A stretch of 64,000 bases of DNA, taken from positions 1 through 64,000 of the forward strand of contig NZ_JAAVUT010000007.1 in assembly GCF_018449575.1 (NCBI RefSeq). The letters are read 5' to 3'. Below are positions 20,341-29,150 of the stretch, in pieces. A program made the position numbers and the translations under genes. Below the pieces are notes generated by a model that did no database searches, was not told the DNA's origin, and worked only from the letters and a program-made list of their open reading frames with translations. The first letter of the stretch is position 1. Every line of letters starts with the position of its first letter. The stretch is from Sodalis sp. dw_96. GTDB lineage: Bacteria; Pseudomonadota; Gammaproteobacteria; Enterobacterales; Enterobacteriaceae.

Positions 20341-20367
20341 CTGCGCCTCGCTAACGCAAGGCGCATG
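20341..20367 (-). terminator. possible csrA terminator
   Basis: On the minus strand TGCGCCTTGCG-ttag-CGAGGCGCA is a good stem directly after the csrA stop, but the following T run is poor (GCTTATTATG). Confidence 0.45.
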
Positions 20368-20371
20368 AAAA

Positions 20372-20557
20372 TCAGAATGGGTTCTGTTGTGACTTTTCAG
20401 CCTGGATTCGCTGGTATATTTCTTCACGGTGAACTGAAACTTCTTTAGGCGCATTGACACCGATACGTACCTGGTTGCCCTTGACTCCTAAAACCGTAAC
20501 CGTTACCTCATCGCCAATCATGAGGGTTTCACCAACTCGACGAGTCAGAATAAGCAT
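20372..20557 (-). CDS. csrA: Carbon storage regulator CsrA
   Basis: Dimeric RNA-binding protein that represses or stabilises target mRNAs at GGA motifs. It is antagonised by CsrB/CsrC-type sRNAs. The 61-residue protein begins [24 protein letters not shown], with RNA-contact residues L4, R6 and R44-type ([10 protein letters not shown]) conserved. A Shine-Dalgarno AAGGAGC precedes the start. Its position between alaS and the serV-arg tRNAs is conserved. Confidence 0.98.
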   Translation of the reverse strand: MLILTRRVGETLMIGDEVTVTVLGVKGNQVRIGVNAPKEVSVHREEIYQRIQAEKSQQNPF

Positions 20558-20807
20558 TCTTTGCTCCTTGAAAGATTAAAAGAGTCGGGTCTCTCAGTTT
20601 CCCGCCATTATCCATCATATACCGTGAAAACGTAAGTCATGTTAGTGACATAAAATGCCAGCAGGCTGACAACTTTCAACATCAGGTATAAGTTTAGTCG
20701 ATATGACCAGCTTCGCGCCTAACTTTTGACCCCGGAAATAATACGAATCTAAACGCCATAACTTAACAGAAAGCTATGGCGTTGATAATAACGTATTCTT
20801 ATCGCGC

Positions 20808-23435
20808 TCAGAATTTCGCTGCCAAAAATGTCTCAACCCCTGACAACGCCGCGGGCAAAGCCTTGACATCGCTGCCACCGGCCTGGGCCATATCGGGCCG
20901 TCCGCCACCTTTACCACCGACCTGACCCGCCAGATGGCTGATGAGATCGCCGGCTTTGATACGATCGGTTAAATCTTTCGTTACCCCGGCAATCAAACTG
21001 ACCTTATCATCCGCCACCGTCGCCAATACTATCACTGCGGAACCCAGCTGGTTTTTCAAATCGTCAACCATGGTACGCAGCATCTTGGGATCCACATTAT
21101 CCAGTTTACTGACCAGTACTTTGACACCGTTAATTAATTTTACGTTACCGGTAAGAGCGGAACTCTCCTGGGCAGCCTGTTGGCTTTTAAGCTGCTGCAG
21201 CTCTTTTTCCAACTGGCGGGTACGTTCCAGCAAGGCCTTTACTTTATCCGGCAGGTTCTGGCTGTCGCCTTTCACCAATTGGGCAAGATCGCGGATAACA
21301 TCGCTCTGCTGGTGCAATGTCGCCAGCGCGCCCTCGCCGGTCACCGCCTCGATACGACGGATACCCGCAGCGGTGCCGGATTCGGACAGAATACGGAACA
21401 AACCGATATCACCGGTGCGGGAAGCATGAATACCGCCGCACAGCTCGGTGGAGAAGTCCCCCATCGTCAATACCCGTACCTTTGCATCGTATTTCTCGCC
21501 AAACAGCGCCATGGCGCCTGTGGCGCGTGCTGCTTCCAGATCCATGACATCGGTATGGATGGGAAGGTTGCGGCGGACCTGTTCGTTGACGATATCTTCC
21601 ACCTCACGGATTTGCCCGGGTTTCATCGCCTCCGGGTGGGAGAAGTCGAAGCGCAGGTACTGATCGTTAACCAGTGAGCCCTTTTGCGCCACATGATCGC
21701 CCAACACCTGGCGCAGCGCTGCATGCAGCAAATGCGTGGCGGAGTGGTTCAAACGGATACGGTTACGCCGCGCCAGATCGACACCGGCCTCCACGGGTTC
21801 GCCCACCTTCAATTCCCCATAGGCGAGCTGGCCCAGGTGGCCTACGGCCTGGCCATATTTTTGCGTGTCGGTTACCTTAAACAGCCCCAGCCCGGCTTTC
21901 AGCTCGCCCTTGTCGCCAACCTGACCGCCGGACTCGCCGTAAAAGGGCGTCTCGTCCAGCACCACCACCGCATCTTCGCCGGACTGTATAGCGGGCACGG
22001 ACTGACCGTTACGAAACAGCGCGGTCACCTTGCCCTGATGCCGCACCTCTTCGTAACCGAAGAACCTGGTGGCCTCATCCACCCGCAGCATACTGTTGTA
22101 ATCGGCGCCAAAGCCGCTGGATTCGCGGGCGCGACGGCGCTGTTCATCCATGGCCCGCTCAAAGCCTTCTTCATCCACTTTCAATTGCCGCTCGCGGCAA
22201 ACATCGGCGGTGAGATCCAGCGGGAAACCGTAGGTATCATACAAACGGAAAGCGGTTTCGCCATCCAGCGTATCCCCTTTCAATTTGGACAGCTCTTCAT
22301 CCAGCAGGGCCAGGCCGCGTTCAAGGGTACGGGCAAACTGCTCTTCTTCCGTGCGCAACACCTGTTCAACCAAGGCGCGCTGCCGTTTCATGCTCTCGGC
22401 GGCAGGACCCATAACGCCGATTAACGGCGCCACCAGCTTGTAAAAGAATGTCTCCCGCGCGCCCACCATATTGCCGTGACGCACCGCGCGGCGGATGATG
22501 CGCCGCAGCACATAACCGCGCCCCTCATTGGAAGGCACCACGCCGTCCGCCACCAGGAAAGCACATGAACGGATATGATCGGCAATCACCCGCAGGGATT
22601 TACTGGTCAGATCCGTACAACCGGTCACGCTCGCCACTTCGGCAATCAGGGTGCGGAACAGATCGATATCATAATTGGAATTCACATGCTGTAAAACCGC
22701 GGTGATGCGCTCCAACCCCATGCCGGTGTCCACAGAGGGTTTCGGCAGGGGCAGCATTGTTCCGTCCGACTGGCGGTTGAACTGCATAAAAACCAGGTTC
22801 CAGATTTCAATATAACGATCGCCGTCTTCTTCCGGGCTTCCCGGAGGGCCGCCCCAGATATGATCGCCGTGATCGTAGAAAATTTCCGAGCAGGGGCCGC
22901 ATGGACCGGTGTCCCCCATTTGCCAGAAATTATCCGAGGCGTAGGCGCTGCCTTTGTTATCGCCTATCCTAATGATTCGCTCGCGGGGCACACCCACTTC
23001 CTGCGCCCAAATATTGTAGGCTTCATCATCTGTTTCATACACGGTCACCCACAGCTTTTCCTTCGGCAGGTTGAACCACTGCTCGCCGGTCAATAATTCC
23101 CAGGCGAAACTGATGGCGTCATGTTTGAAATAATCGCCGAAGCTGAAATTGCCCAGCATTTCAAAAAAAGTGTGATGACGGGCGGTATAACCGACATTTT
23201 CCAGATCGTTGTGCTTACCGCCGGCGCGAACGCACCGCTGTGATGTGGTGGCGCGCTGGTACTGGCGTTTATCCAGACCAAGGAAAACATCCTTGAACTG
23301 GTTCATGCCGGCATTGGTAAACAACAATGTCGGATCGTTATCGGGCACCAGGGAGCTACTTGCGACTACCTGGTGTCCTTTGCTATGGAAAAAATCGAGA
23401 AACGCTTGACGGATCTCAGCGGTGCTCTTGCTCAT
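20808..23435 (-). CDS. alaS: Alanyl-tRNA synthetase
   Basis: Class II aminoacyl-tRNA synthetase with editing. The catalytic core lies at residues 1-440 (motif 1 [20 protein letters not shown], motif 2 near 70, [10 protein letters not shown] near 180, GMGLERI motif 3 near 240). The editing domain at 555-710 carries zinc ligands in [14 protein letters not shown] and [13 protein letters not shown]. The C-Ala oligomerisation domain ends [15 protein letters not shown]. Length is 875 against 876 in E. coli. It stands alone, convergent with nothing, upstream of csrA on the same strand. Confidence 0.98.
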   Translation of the reverse strand: MSKSTAEIRQAFLDFFHSKGHQVVASSSLVPDNDPTLLFTNAGMNQFKDVFLGLDKRQYQRATTSQRCVRAGGKHNDLENVGYTARHHTFFEMLGNFSFGDYFKHDAISFAWELLTGEQWFNLPKEKLWVTVYETDDEAYNIWAQEVGVPRERIIRIGDNKGSAYASDNFWQMGDTGPCGPCSEIFYDHGDHIWGGPPGSPEEDGDRYIEIWNLVFMQFNRQSDGTMLPLPKPSVDTGMGLERITAVLQHVNSNYDIDLFRTLIAEVASVTGCTDLTSKSLRVIADHIRSCAFLVADGVVPSNEGRGYVLRRIIRRAVRHGNMVGARETFFYKLVAPLIGVMGPAAESMKRQRALVEQVLRTEEEQFARTLERGLALLDEELSKLKGDTLDGETAFRLYDTYGFPLDLTADVCRERQLKVDEEGFERAMDEQRRRARESSGFGADYNSMLRVDEATRFFGYEEVRHQGKVTALFRNGQSVPAIQSGEDAVVVLDETPFYGESGGQVGDKGELKAGLGLFKVTDTQKYGQAVGHLGQLAYGELKVGEPVEAGVDLARRNRIRLNHSATHLLHAALRQVLGDHVAQKGSLVNDQYLRFDFSHPEAMKPGQIREVEDIVNEQVRRNLPIHTDVMDLEAARATGAMALFGEKYDAKVRVLTMGDFSTELCGGIHASRTGDIGLFRILSESGTAAGIRRIEAVTGEGALATLHQQSDVIRDLAQLVKGDSQNLPDKVKALLERTRQLEKELQQLKSQQAAQESSALTGNVKLINGVKVLVSKLDNVDPKMLRTMVDDLKNQLGSAVIVLATVADDKVSLIAGVTKDLTDRIKAGDLISHLAGQVGGKGGGRPDMAQAGGSDVKALPAALSGVETFLAAKF

Positions 23436-23588
23436 AGTTGTCCCGGAATCAAGCTAAACGAACGGATCGAAAACAGAATAGCGCAGTATTAGGGCGCTAC
23501 AGTAGCGTTCACGAACTCAAAAGTGGGAATAAGATAAATTTTCTTTGGTACGAAGTAAAATGTCATAGCAACCAATTTATAAATTAAT

Positions 23589-23648
23589 TATACCTTCATC
23601 TTTCGACTTGCCGCTGAGTTGGCTGCAACTCGAAATCTATTGGGTATA
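23589..23648. repeat. shortened copy of 127-bp palindromic repeat
   Basis: Ends TATACCTTCATCTTTCGACTTG and, in inverse, TATACCCAATAGATTTCGAGTTGC match the ends of the longer copies at 25334-25460 and 59598-59724. Here they are almost back to back, giving 60 bases. Its right end lies inside recX and encodes the last residues IYTQ and the TAG stop. Confidence 0.7.
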
Positions 23649-24158
23649 GATTGACTGTATTTCTTCAAAGGAAAAACCGCGGGTGAGAAGATAACGCTGC
23701 ACTTTGATTTTTACCAGGCGATCTGTGGAAAGAGGTTGCCCGAATTTTTTCCACGCGACTTCCTTGGCCTGTGCGGACCGATCAATGGCCGCCTCGGTAA
23801 AGGCGTTATTGATGGTGTCTCGATCTATTCCCTTTTGAATAAGCTCCATGCGAATTTTTTGTTCGCCGTACCCTTTTTTGCTGCGACTGTTTACATACCT
23901 CAAGGCAAAGCGGCTATCGTTCAACCAATCATTTTGGCGGCAATATTCGATTGCCGCTTCTAGTTCGGCTTGAGAAATTTCAGCCGCATCATCCTCTACA
24001 CCATGCTGCAGATCGTTTGAACAAACTTCCACCGCGGGAGGACGTCGGTTCCATCGCCGCCCTTCAGCTGACGGCATCGCCAGTTTGCGTCGCAGCTCGG
24101 CTTCGCTATGATCCCGTAATGAAAGTATATGTAATGCACGATCGAGCAATGCTGTCAT
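23637..24158 (-). CDS. recX: RecA regulatory protein RecX
   Basis: Negative modulator that binds and caps RecA filaments. Three-helix RecX repeats are visible (LHILSLRDHSEAELRRKL, CRQNDWLNDSRFALRYVNSRS, KGYGEQKIRMELIQKGI, LTRGFSFEEIQSI). At 173 residues it is slightly longer than E. coli RecX (166), with an insertion near residues 30-60 (PSAEGRRWNRRPPAVEV region). It is 51 bases downstream of recA and likely expressed by read-through. The C-terminus runs into a dispersed repeat that provides its stop codon. Confidence 0.93.
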   Translation of the reverse strand: MTALLDRALHILSLRDHSEAELRRKLAMPSAEGRRWNRRPPAVEVCSNDLQHGVEDDAAEISQAELEAAIEYCRQNDWLNDSRFALRYVNSRSKKGYGEQKIRMELIQKGIDRDTINNAFTEAAIDRSAQAKEVAWKKFGQPLSTDRLVKIKVQRYLLTRGFSFEEIQSIYTQ

Positions 24159-24209
24159 GGCGTTAACCGCTCATCCGCCGGAACACATCGTTGTTCCGGC
24201 ATGGAAAGC

Positions 24210-25280
24210 TTACATTTCCTCGCTACTCTCACTGGCGGTACTTTCATCAAAGCTTTCGCTTTCACTGGCAAAACCAGTGGCAGTGGTATTGTGCAACAGC
24301 ATATCCCGTAATTTTTTATCCAATTCGGCGAAAATCTCAGGGCGTTCTTTCAGGAAAACACAGGCATTGGACTTGCCTTGGCCGATTTTCTCGCCGTTAT
24401 AGCTGTACCAGGCGCCGGCTTTTTCGATGAGTTTGTGCTTGACGCCCAAATCCACCAATTCGCCATAGACATTGATGCCTTCCCCATAAAGGATTTGGAA
24501 CTCAGCCTGTTTAAAGGGCGCGGCCACTTTGTTTTTCACCACTTTCACCCGCGTCTCGCTGCCTATCACCACTTCACCCTCTTTGATAGAACCGATGCGG
24601 CGGATATCCAGACGTACGGAAGCGTAGAACTTCAGGGCGTTACCGCCGGTCGTGGTTTCGGGATTTCCGAACATGACACCAATCTTCATACGGATCTGGT
24701 TGATAAAGATCAGCAGCGTATTGGCATTTTTAAGGTTACCCGCCAGTTTACGCATGGCCTGGCTCATCATGCGCGCCGCCAGCCCCATATGGGAATCGCC
24801 GATTTCACCTTCGATTTCAGCTTTCGGCGTCAGCGCCGCGACGGAGTCGACGATAATGACGTCCACCGCGCCGGAGCGGGTCAACGCGTCGCAAATTTCC
24901 AACGCCTGCTCACCGGTATCCGGCTGCGAACACAGCAGGTTATCAATATCCACACCCAATTTTTTAGCATAGATGGGATCGAGGGCATGTTCGGCATCGA
25001 TAAATGCGCAGGTTTTACCTTCGCGCTGCGCGGAGGCGATAACCATCAGGGTCAGCGTTGTTTTACCCGAGGACTCCGGCCCATAGATTTCAACTATGCG
25101 CCCCATGGGCAAACCACCGGCGCCCAGCGCAATATCAAGGGAAAGAGAACCCGTGGAGATCGTCTCGACATCCATTGAACGATCTTCACCGAGACGCATG
25201 ATGGAGCCTTTGCCAAACTGTTTTTCAATCTGACTTAATGCCGCCGCCAACGCCTTTTGTTTATTCTCATCAATAGCCAT
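24210..25280 (-). CDS. recA: Recombinase RecA
   Basis: DNA-dependent ATPase for homologous recombination and SOS coprotease activity. Walker [11 protein letters not shown] is near residue 67. The L1/L2 DNA-binding loops, [21 protein letters not shown] near 195 and FINQ are intact. It has the usual acidic C-terminal tail ([15 protein letters not shown]). The listed frame is open to 25391, but [17 protein letters not shown] at 25280 is the conserved start with GGAGTTG before it, giving 356 residues. The SOS promoter is separated from the gene by an inserted palindromic repeat. Confidence 0.98.
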   Translation of the reverse strand: MAIDENKQKALAAALSQIEKQFGKGSIMRLGEDRSMDVETISTGSLSLDIALGAGGLPMGRIVEIYGPESSGKTTLTLMVIASAQREGKTCAFIDAEHALDPIYAKKLGVDIDNLLCSQPDTGEQALEICDALTRSGAVDVIIVDSVAALTPKAEIEGEIGDSHMGLAARMMSQAMRKLAGNLKNANTLLIFINQIRMKIGVMFGNPETTTGGNALKFYASVRLDIRRIGSIKEGEVVIGSETRVKVVKNKVAAPFKQAEFQILYGEGINVYGELVDLGVKHKLIEKAGAWYSYNGEKIGQGKSNACVFLKERPEIFAELDKKLRDMLLHNTTATGFASESESFDESTASESSEEM

Positions 25281-25333
25281 TTCAACTCCTATCAAGCGGG
25301 GAGCGACATCGCTACCCTCTTTCGCCAAACATC

Positions 25334-25460
25334 TATGCCCGTCATCTTTCAAGTTGCAACTGTGTTGGCCGCGCCCGCTCACCCCAGTCACTTAGTTATC
25401 TAAGCTCCTGGGGACTCACGGACTTGCCGCCTTGCTGCAACTTGAAAGCCATTGGGCATA
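25334..25460. repeat. 127-bp palindromic repeat in recA leader
   Basis: The terminal inverted repeats are TATGCCCGTCATCTTTCAAGTTGC and, from the other end, TATGCCCAATGGCTTTCAAGTTGC. The centre contains CCCAGTCACTTAGTTATCTAAGCTCCTGGGG. The length is exactly that of the copy at 59598-59724. It has no coding capacity and lies between the recA promoter and recA. Confidence 0.85.
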
Positions 25461-25477
25461 TAACGGTGTTGTTGCCA

Positions 25478-25505
25478 AGTATACTGTACAATCATACAGT
25501 ATCAA
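25478..25505 (-). promoter_or_regulatory. recA SOS promoter with LexA box
   Basis: On the minus strand TTGATA (-35, 25505-25500), a 16-base spacer and TATACT (-10, 25483-25478) match the E. coli recA promoter. The LexA box CTGTATGATTGTACAG (25499-25484) fills the spacer, with the CTGT-N8-ACAG consensus exact. It is about 200 bases from the recA start. Confidence 0.93.
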
Positions 25506-25512
25506 GTGTTTT

Positions 25513-26001
25513 TCAGAAAAATGTGTCCAACAGGGTTTTCAGGGCAAAATGCACCGCCTGCCTGCGGACGTCATCCCGGCCGCCGTCGAAATGCATCAGT
25601 TGGGAGAACGGACCGCGGTCACGGGCGGCAAACCCGAACCACACGGTGCCCACCGGTTTTTCAATCGTGCCGCCGTCCGGCCCGGCGATGCCGCTGACCG
25701 CCACGGCGTAATCGGCCGCCGCCGCCGCCAGCGCCCCTTGCGCCATCTCCAGAACCACCGGATCGCTCACCGCCCCATGCTGCTCCAGCGTACTGGCTTT
25801 GACTCCCAGCATATCCGATTTTGCCTGATTTCCGTAAGTCACAAAGCCGCGATCGAACCAACCGGCGCTGCCTGACGTATCGGTAATGGTCTTGGCTATC
25901 CAACCGCCGGTACAGGATTCGGCACAGGTAATAAAACTGCCCTTCTCTTTCAATGCCGCTCCGAGGCGGGCACTCAGTTGAAAAAGTTCTTCGTCTTTCA
26001 T
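25513..26001 (-). CDS. pncC: Nicotinamide-nucleotide amidase PncC (CinA C-terminal domain)
   Basis: Deamidates NMN to NaMN in the pyridine-nucleotide cycle. Stand-alone CinA C-terminal domain of 162 residues. It contains TCAESCTGGWIAKTITD (active-site Ser/Cys region near 27), WFDRGFVTYGNQAKSDMLGV and AVSGIAGPDGGTIEKPVGTVW. The ORF is open upstream, but MKDEELFQLSARLG at 26001 aligns with E. coli YgaD. It lies upstream of recA as in E. coli. mltB, normally next, is missing. Confidence 0.93.
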   Translation of the reverse strand: MKDEELFQLSARLGAALKEKGSFITCAESCTGGWIAKTITDTSGSAGWFDRGFVTYGNQAKSDMLGVKASTLEQHGAVSDPVVLEMAQGALAAAAADYAVAVSGIAGPDGGTIEKPVGTVWFGFAARDRGPFSQLMHFDGGRDDVRRQAVHFALKTLLDTFF

Positions 26002-26408
26002 AATACCCCATCCTGATGTGAAATAGGTCAAAGGGGAATGCGCACGCAGACTCTCGTGCCGTTTTTTTAAATTAGTGCAAGGCGCATTCCAATTTTTGGC
26101 CTTAGGTTCCGGCATACGGCGAATATCATAGCGTCATCGGCGGCAGTCAGCCATGGCGACATGCAGCGGGAGAAAAACCGGGACGCGCAGAAGTAGTATA
26201 GCCGGGTCGGGCGGTGGCTTGGCAAAACCGATTTTTAACTTGTCACCCGCCGGATGATGCTCTATCGTTCTTTCCAATTCATCCGTTATAATTTAATGTG
26301 CTTTCTAATGACTTAATGGAATTTATTGCAAAATACAAAGTGGATTAGCATTCTCCGACATATAAGGCGCCTCTTGCGTCTTTTCCACTGTCACTTTCAG
26401 GAATAACG

Positions 26409-27179
26409 ATGAAAAAAATCACATTAGCTCTGGTAGCCGGGTCCCTGTTTTTTAGCGCGGTGCAGGCTCAAGCGGAAGACGGACTGGCGGCAATCAAAGC
26501 CGCGGGCACCATTAGTTTCGGTACCGAAGGAACTTACGCCCCTTATACCTTTCACGACAGCAATAATAATCTGGTGGGGTTCGACGTTGATTTAGGGCGT
26601 GCCGTGGCCGCCAAGCTCGGGGTTAAGGCTAAGTTTGTCGAGGGCCGCTGGGATGGGCTTATTGCCGGGCTGAGCGCAAAGCGTTATGACGCGGTTATCA
26701 ACGAGGTGGGGATAACGCCGGAGCGCCAGGTTAAATTTGATTTTTCCAAACCCTACATTGATTCAAAAGTGGTTCTGATTACCCGTGACGATAATACCAC
26801 CATCAAAGATTTTGCTGATTTGAAGGGACAAAAGGCGGCACAAAGTTTAACCAGTAATTTTTCACAACTGGCGACCAAATACGGTGCCGAACTGGTGCCC
26901 ACCGACGGATTCAACCAATCTTTGGACCTGGTGTTGAGCAAACGCGCCGCGGCAACCCTTAACGATAATTTATCCTATCTCGATTTCAAAAAGCACAAAC
27001 CTGATGCGCCGCTGAAAGTGGTGGCAACCCAGGCGGCAAACGCGCCGTCAGGAATTCTGATCCGCAAAGATCAACCGGCGCTGGTGAAAGCATTGAATAC
27101 CGCCTTGGATGAAGTGAAAGCGGACGGCACCTATAAAACTATTTCTATCCGTTATTTCGGACAGGATATCTCTAAGTAA
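26409..27179 (+). CDS. Amino-acid ABC transporter binding protein, cystine type
   Basis: Periplasmic solute-binding protein of the polar amino-acid family (SBP_bac_3). A Sec signal peptide (MKKITLALVAGSLFFSAVQAQA) is followed by the type II binding fold. Family features include GTEGTYAPYTFHD, GFDVDLGRAVAAKLG, the GRWDGLIAGL loop and RFYDAVINEVGITPER-like ligand contacts. It most resembles TcyJ/FliY cystine or YckB-type binding proteins; the exact ligand is inferred. RBS AGGAATA precedes the start. It is followed after 27 bases by a cognate permease, but no ATPase gene follows. Confidence 0.88.
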   Translation: MKKITLALVAGSLFFSAVQAQAEDGLAAIKAAGTISFGTEGTYAPYTFHDSNNNLVGFDVDLGRAVAAKLGVKAKFVEGRWDGLIAGLSAKRYDAVINEVGITPERQVKFDFSKPYIDSKVVLITRDDNTTIKDFADLKGQKAAQSLTSNFSQLATKYGAELVPTDGFNQSLDLVLSKRAAATLNDNLSYLDFKKHKPDAPLKVVATQAANAPSGILIRKDQPALVKALNTALDEVKADGTYKTISIRYFGQDISK

Positions 27180-27206
27180 TTTTTCACCCTTAAGGGGTTC
27201 TTGCCG

Positions 27207-27866
27207 ATGCCATCCTGGCTTCAACTGATGTTGGACTCCTTTTGGCGGTTATTTACAGCCGGAGTGATGTTTACCCTGCCGCTGGCGGTTCTTTCCTTTA
27301 TCGGAGGATTGGTGCTGGCTTTTGTGGTGGCACTGGTCCGGCTGTATGGCCCAAAACCGTTTAAAGGAATAGCGGACTTTTATGTCTGGGTGATCCGCGG
27401 CACTCCGTTGCTGGTGCAGCTGTTTGTTATTTTCTACGGTTTGCCCAGCGCCGGCATCACGTTGGACGCCTTCCCGGCCGCATTGATAGGTTTTATCCTC
27501 AACGTGGGCGCCTACAGTTCGGAGATTATCCGCGGCGCCATCGTGTCGGTACCCAAAGTGCAGTGGGAGGCGGCCTACTCCATCGGCATGAGTAGTCCCC
27601 AGGCCATGCGTCGGGTCATTTTACCCCAGTCGGTATTCGTATCGCTGCCGCCGTTGGCCAATTCATTCATTTCGCTTATTAAAGATACCTCGCTGGCGGC
27701 GGTTATCACGGTGCCGGAGATGTTCCTGGCAGCGCAGCGCATCGTATCCGTAACTTATGAACCTCTCATTTTGTATATCGAAGCGGCGTTCATCTATCTG
27801 ATGTTTTGTACGGTGCTCAGCAAATTGCAAACTCGGCTGGAAATCTATTTCCGTCGTTACGAATAA
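27207..27866 (+). CDS. Amino-acid ABC transporter permease
   Basis: Inner-membrane permease of the His/Glu/Gln/Arg/opine family, 219 residues with five predicted membrane segments. The EAA loop is conserved (EAAYSIGMSSPQAMRRVILPQ near residue 135), as are VIRGTPLLVQLFVIFYGLPS and the NSFISLIKDTSLAAVI segment. I chose ATG 27207 with AAGGGG nine bases upstream rather than TTG at 27201. It pairs with the binding protein upstream, similar to TcyL/YecS. The expected ATP-binding subunit is absent: a ribosome site and ATG follow, but translation stops after two codons. Confidence 0.88.
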   Translation: MPSWLQLMLDSFWRLFTAGVMFTLPLAVLSFIGGLVLAFVVALVRLYGPKPFKGIADFYVWVIRGTPLLVQLFVIFYGLPSAGITLDAFPAALIGFILNVGAYSSEIIRGAIVSVPKVQWEAAYSIGMSSPQAMRRVILPQSVFVSLPPLANSFISLIKDTSLAAVITVPEMFLAAQRIVSVTYEPLILYIEAAFIYLMFCTVLSKLQTRLEIYFRRYE

Positions 27867-27882
27867 TCTGCCGCAACCTGAG

Positions 27883-27896
27883 GACACCTATGGTTT
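27883..27896 (+). pseudogene. vestigial start of lost ABC ATPase gene (inferred)
   Basis: AGGACACC followed by ATGGTTTAG, 17 bases after the permease stop, looks like a ribosome site and start codon that now meet a stop after two codons. In related operons the ATP-binding subunit begins at this point. Inference from operon organisation only; nothing of the ATPase itself remains. Confidence 0.3.
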
Positions 27897-27899
27897 AGG

Positions 27900-28910
27900 T
27901 TAATTATCATCCATAATAAAATTGGAAAAGCGATACTCCGGTGATTTGGCCTCATCTATTTGGCCGATTCGTATGGGCAGTTCGCTGTTTGAGTCACAAA
28001 GGGATTTAACATATTGCCAGTACGCCTGTTCAGATTCCATATGATCAATCATCGGATCAAAAGCCCCTTCGGCAATTTCAACTTTTATCTTATTGTCTGC
28101 ATCCGCCTTCTGGCCTTCATCAAATCTGGGGTTCAGGATTGTTTCTTTATTTTCATCCTCGTTTTTTTCAATCATTTCAGCCATTTCTTTAATCATTTCC
28201 ATGTCATGGCTGGCGGTTTGCGGCGAAAAATAAAACAAACCGTCATTAAACAGCGCCTCCATGACTTCATTCAAAGAAAAGGAGATCTCGCCTTGTATGT
28301 AGGTTGTCTTATTGTTAACCACTACGCCAGTATGCTTATGATTTAAAAGATTATTTTTATCCTGGCCATAGCTTACCAAAACCTGGCGATCGCTTATCAC
28401 CACCGGCACGTTCTTTACGGTATGTATGTCCCCGCTGATACTGTAATGCTCTTTATCACCTTTTTTATAGCCATTGGCGGTACACGCGGCTTCAATATCG
28501 AAGCGCTTGGTGGGAATGCGTTCACGGTTGAAATAGCTGCTCAGGTCTTCACCTTCTTGGATGTTATGGTGCTGATAAGCGCGGTGCACCGACGTCACTT
28601 TCTGGATGCCGATCCAGTCGAACACCGCCTCCGCCTGAGAGGGCTTTCTGATTTCATCAATATACGCCATCACATCTATGTCAAGGTACGCAGCCAGGAC
28701 GTTGGCCCAGGGCTCAATCGCCAGAAACATATCAGACAGCGTCGTATCCTCTTCAATGATGACGTGATGCCGGAAATATTGCAGAAGGAATAACGAATTT
28801 TCTTCCTCGAGACATTCCTGGATCGATAAAAGGGGAACCGCCGTCAAATCGTCATAATCTGAACGAAATCTCAATATTGAGTCTTTACAGAAAATCAACG
28901 CTCCATCCAT
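27900..28910 (-). CDS. uncharacterised protein (336 aa)
   Basis: I do not recognise a family. It is a soluble, acidic protein without signal peptide or membrane segment. It begins MDGALIFCKDSILRFRSDYDD and its C-terminal third is rich in Glu/Lys/Asp (MIKEMAEMIEKNEDENKET). A GGGGGC ribosome site precedes the ATG at 28910. Translation is open over the whole length and the composition is coherent, which supports a real gene. It is convergent with the truncated ABC transporter operon and begins at the boundary between core and accessory DNA, so it was probably acquired. Confidence 0.65.
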   Translation of the reverse strand: MDGALIFCKDSILRFRSDYDDLTAVPLLSIQECLEEENSLFLLQYFRHHVIIEEDTTLSDMFLAIEPWANVLAAYLDIDVMAYIDEIRKPSQAEAVFDWIGIQKVTSVHRAYQHHNIQEGEDLSSYFNRERIPTKRFDIEAACTANGYKKGDKEHYSISGDIHTVKNVPVVISDRQVLVSYGQDKNNLLNHKHTGVVVNNKTTYIQGEISFSLNEVMEALFNDGLFYFSPQTASHDMEMIKEMAEMIEKNEDENKETILNPRFDEGQKADADNKIKVEIAEGAFDPMIDHMESEQAYWQYVKSLCDSNSELPIRIGQIDEAKSPEYRFSNFIMDDN

Positions 28911-29150
28911 GCCGCCCCCGGGTGAATTACACTGTTATAACGTTACTTGAGTTTACCATCTACAGGGTAAACAGCTAATTTTTATACCTAAAACTATCAG
29001 TCGGATATGACGGACGCCTGGCCTTTTGCCCCTGGACACCGAGAGTAATACGGCAACCGGGGTTTTGCCCGCCCTTTACAGAAACATGGAATCAAGGCTG
29101 CAAGGTTTAAGCAAGATTAATTATTAGCACACGGGCATAAACCCATCGGG
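28911..29150. other. intergenic region
   Basis: I see no gene or clear signal in these 240 bases. They contain the leader of the gene ending at 27900 and the downstream flank of the 606-residue gene. Confidence 0.4.

Noticed and set aside
26020-26100. Inverted repeat GGAATGCGC / GCGCATTCC around 26034-26093
   Set aside because: Nine-base arms with a loop of about 40 bases; could be a minor hairpin upstream of pncC, but no defined function or T run.
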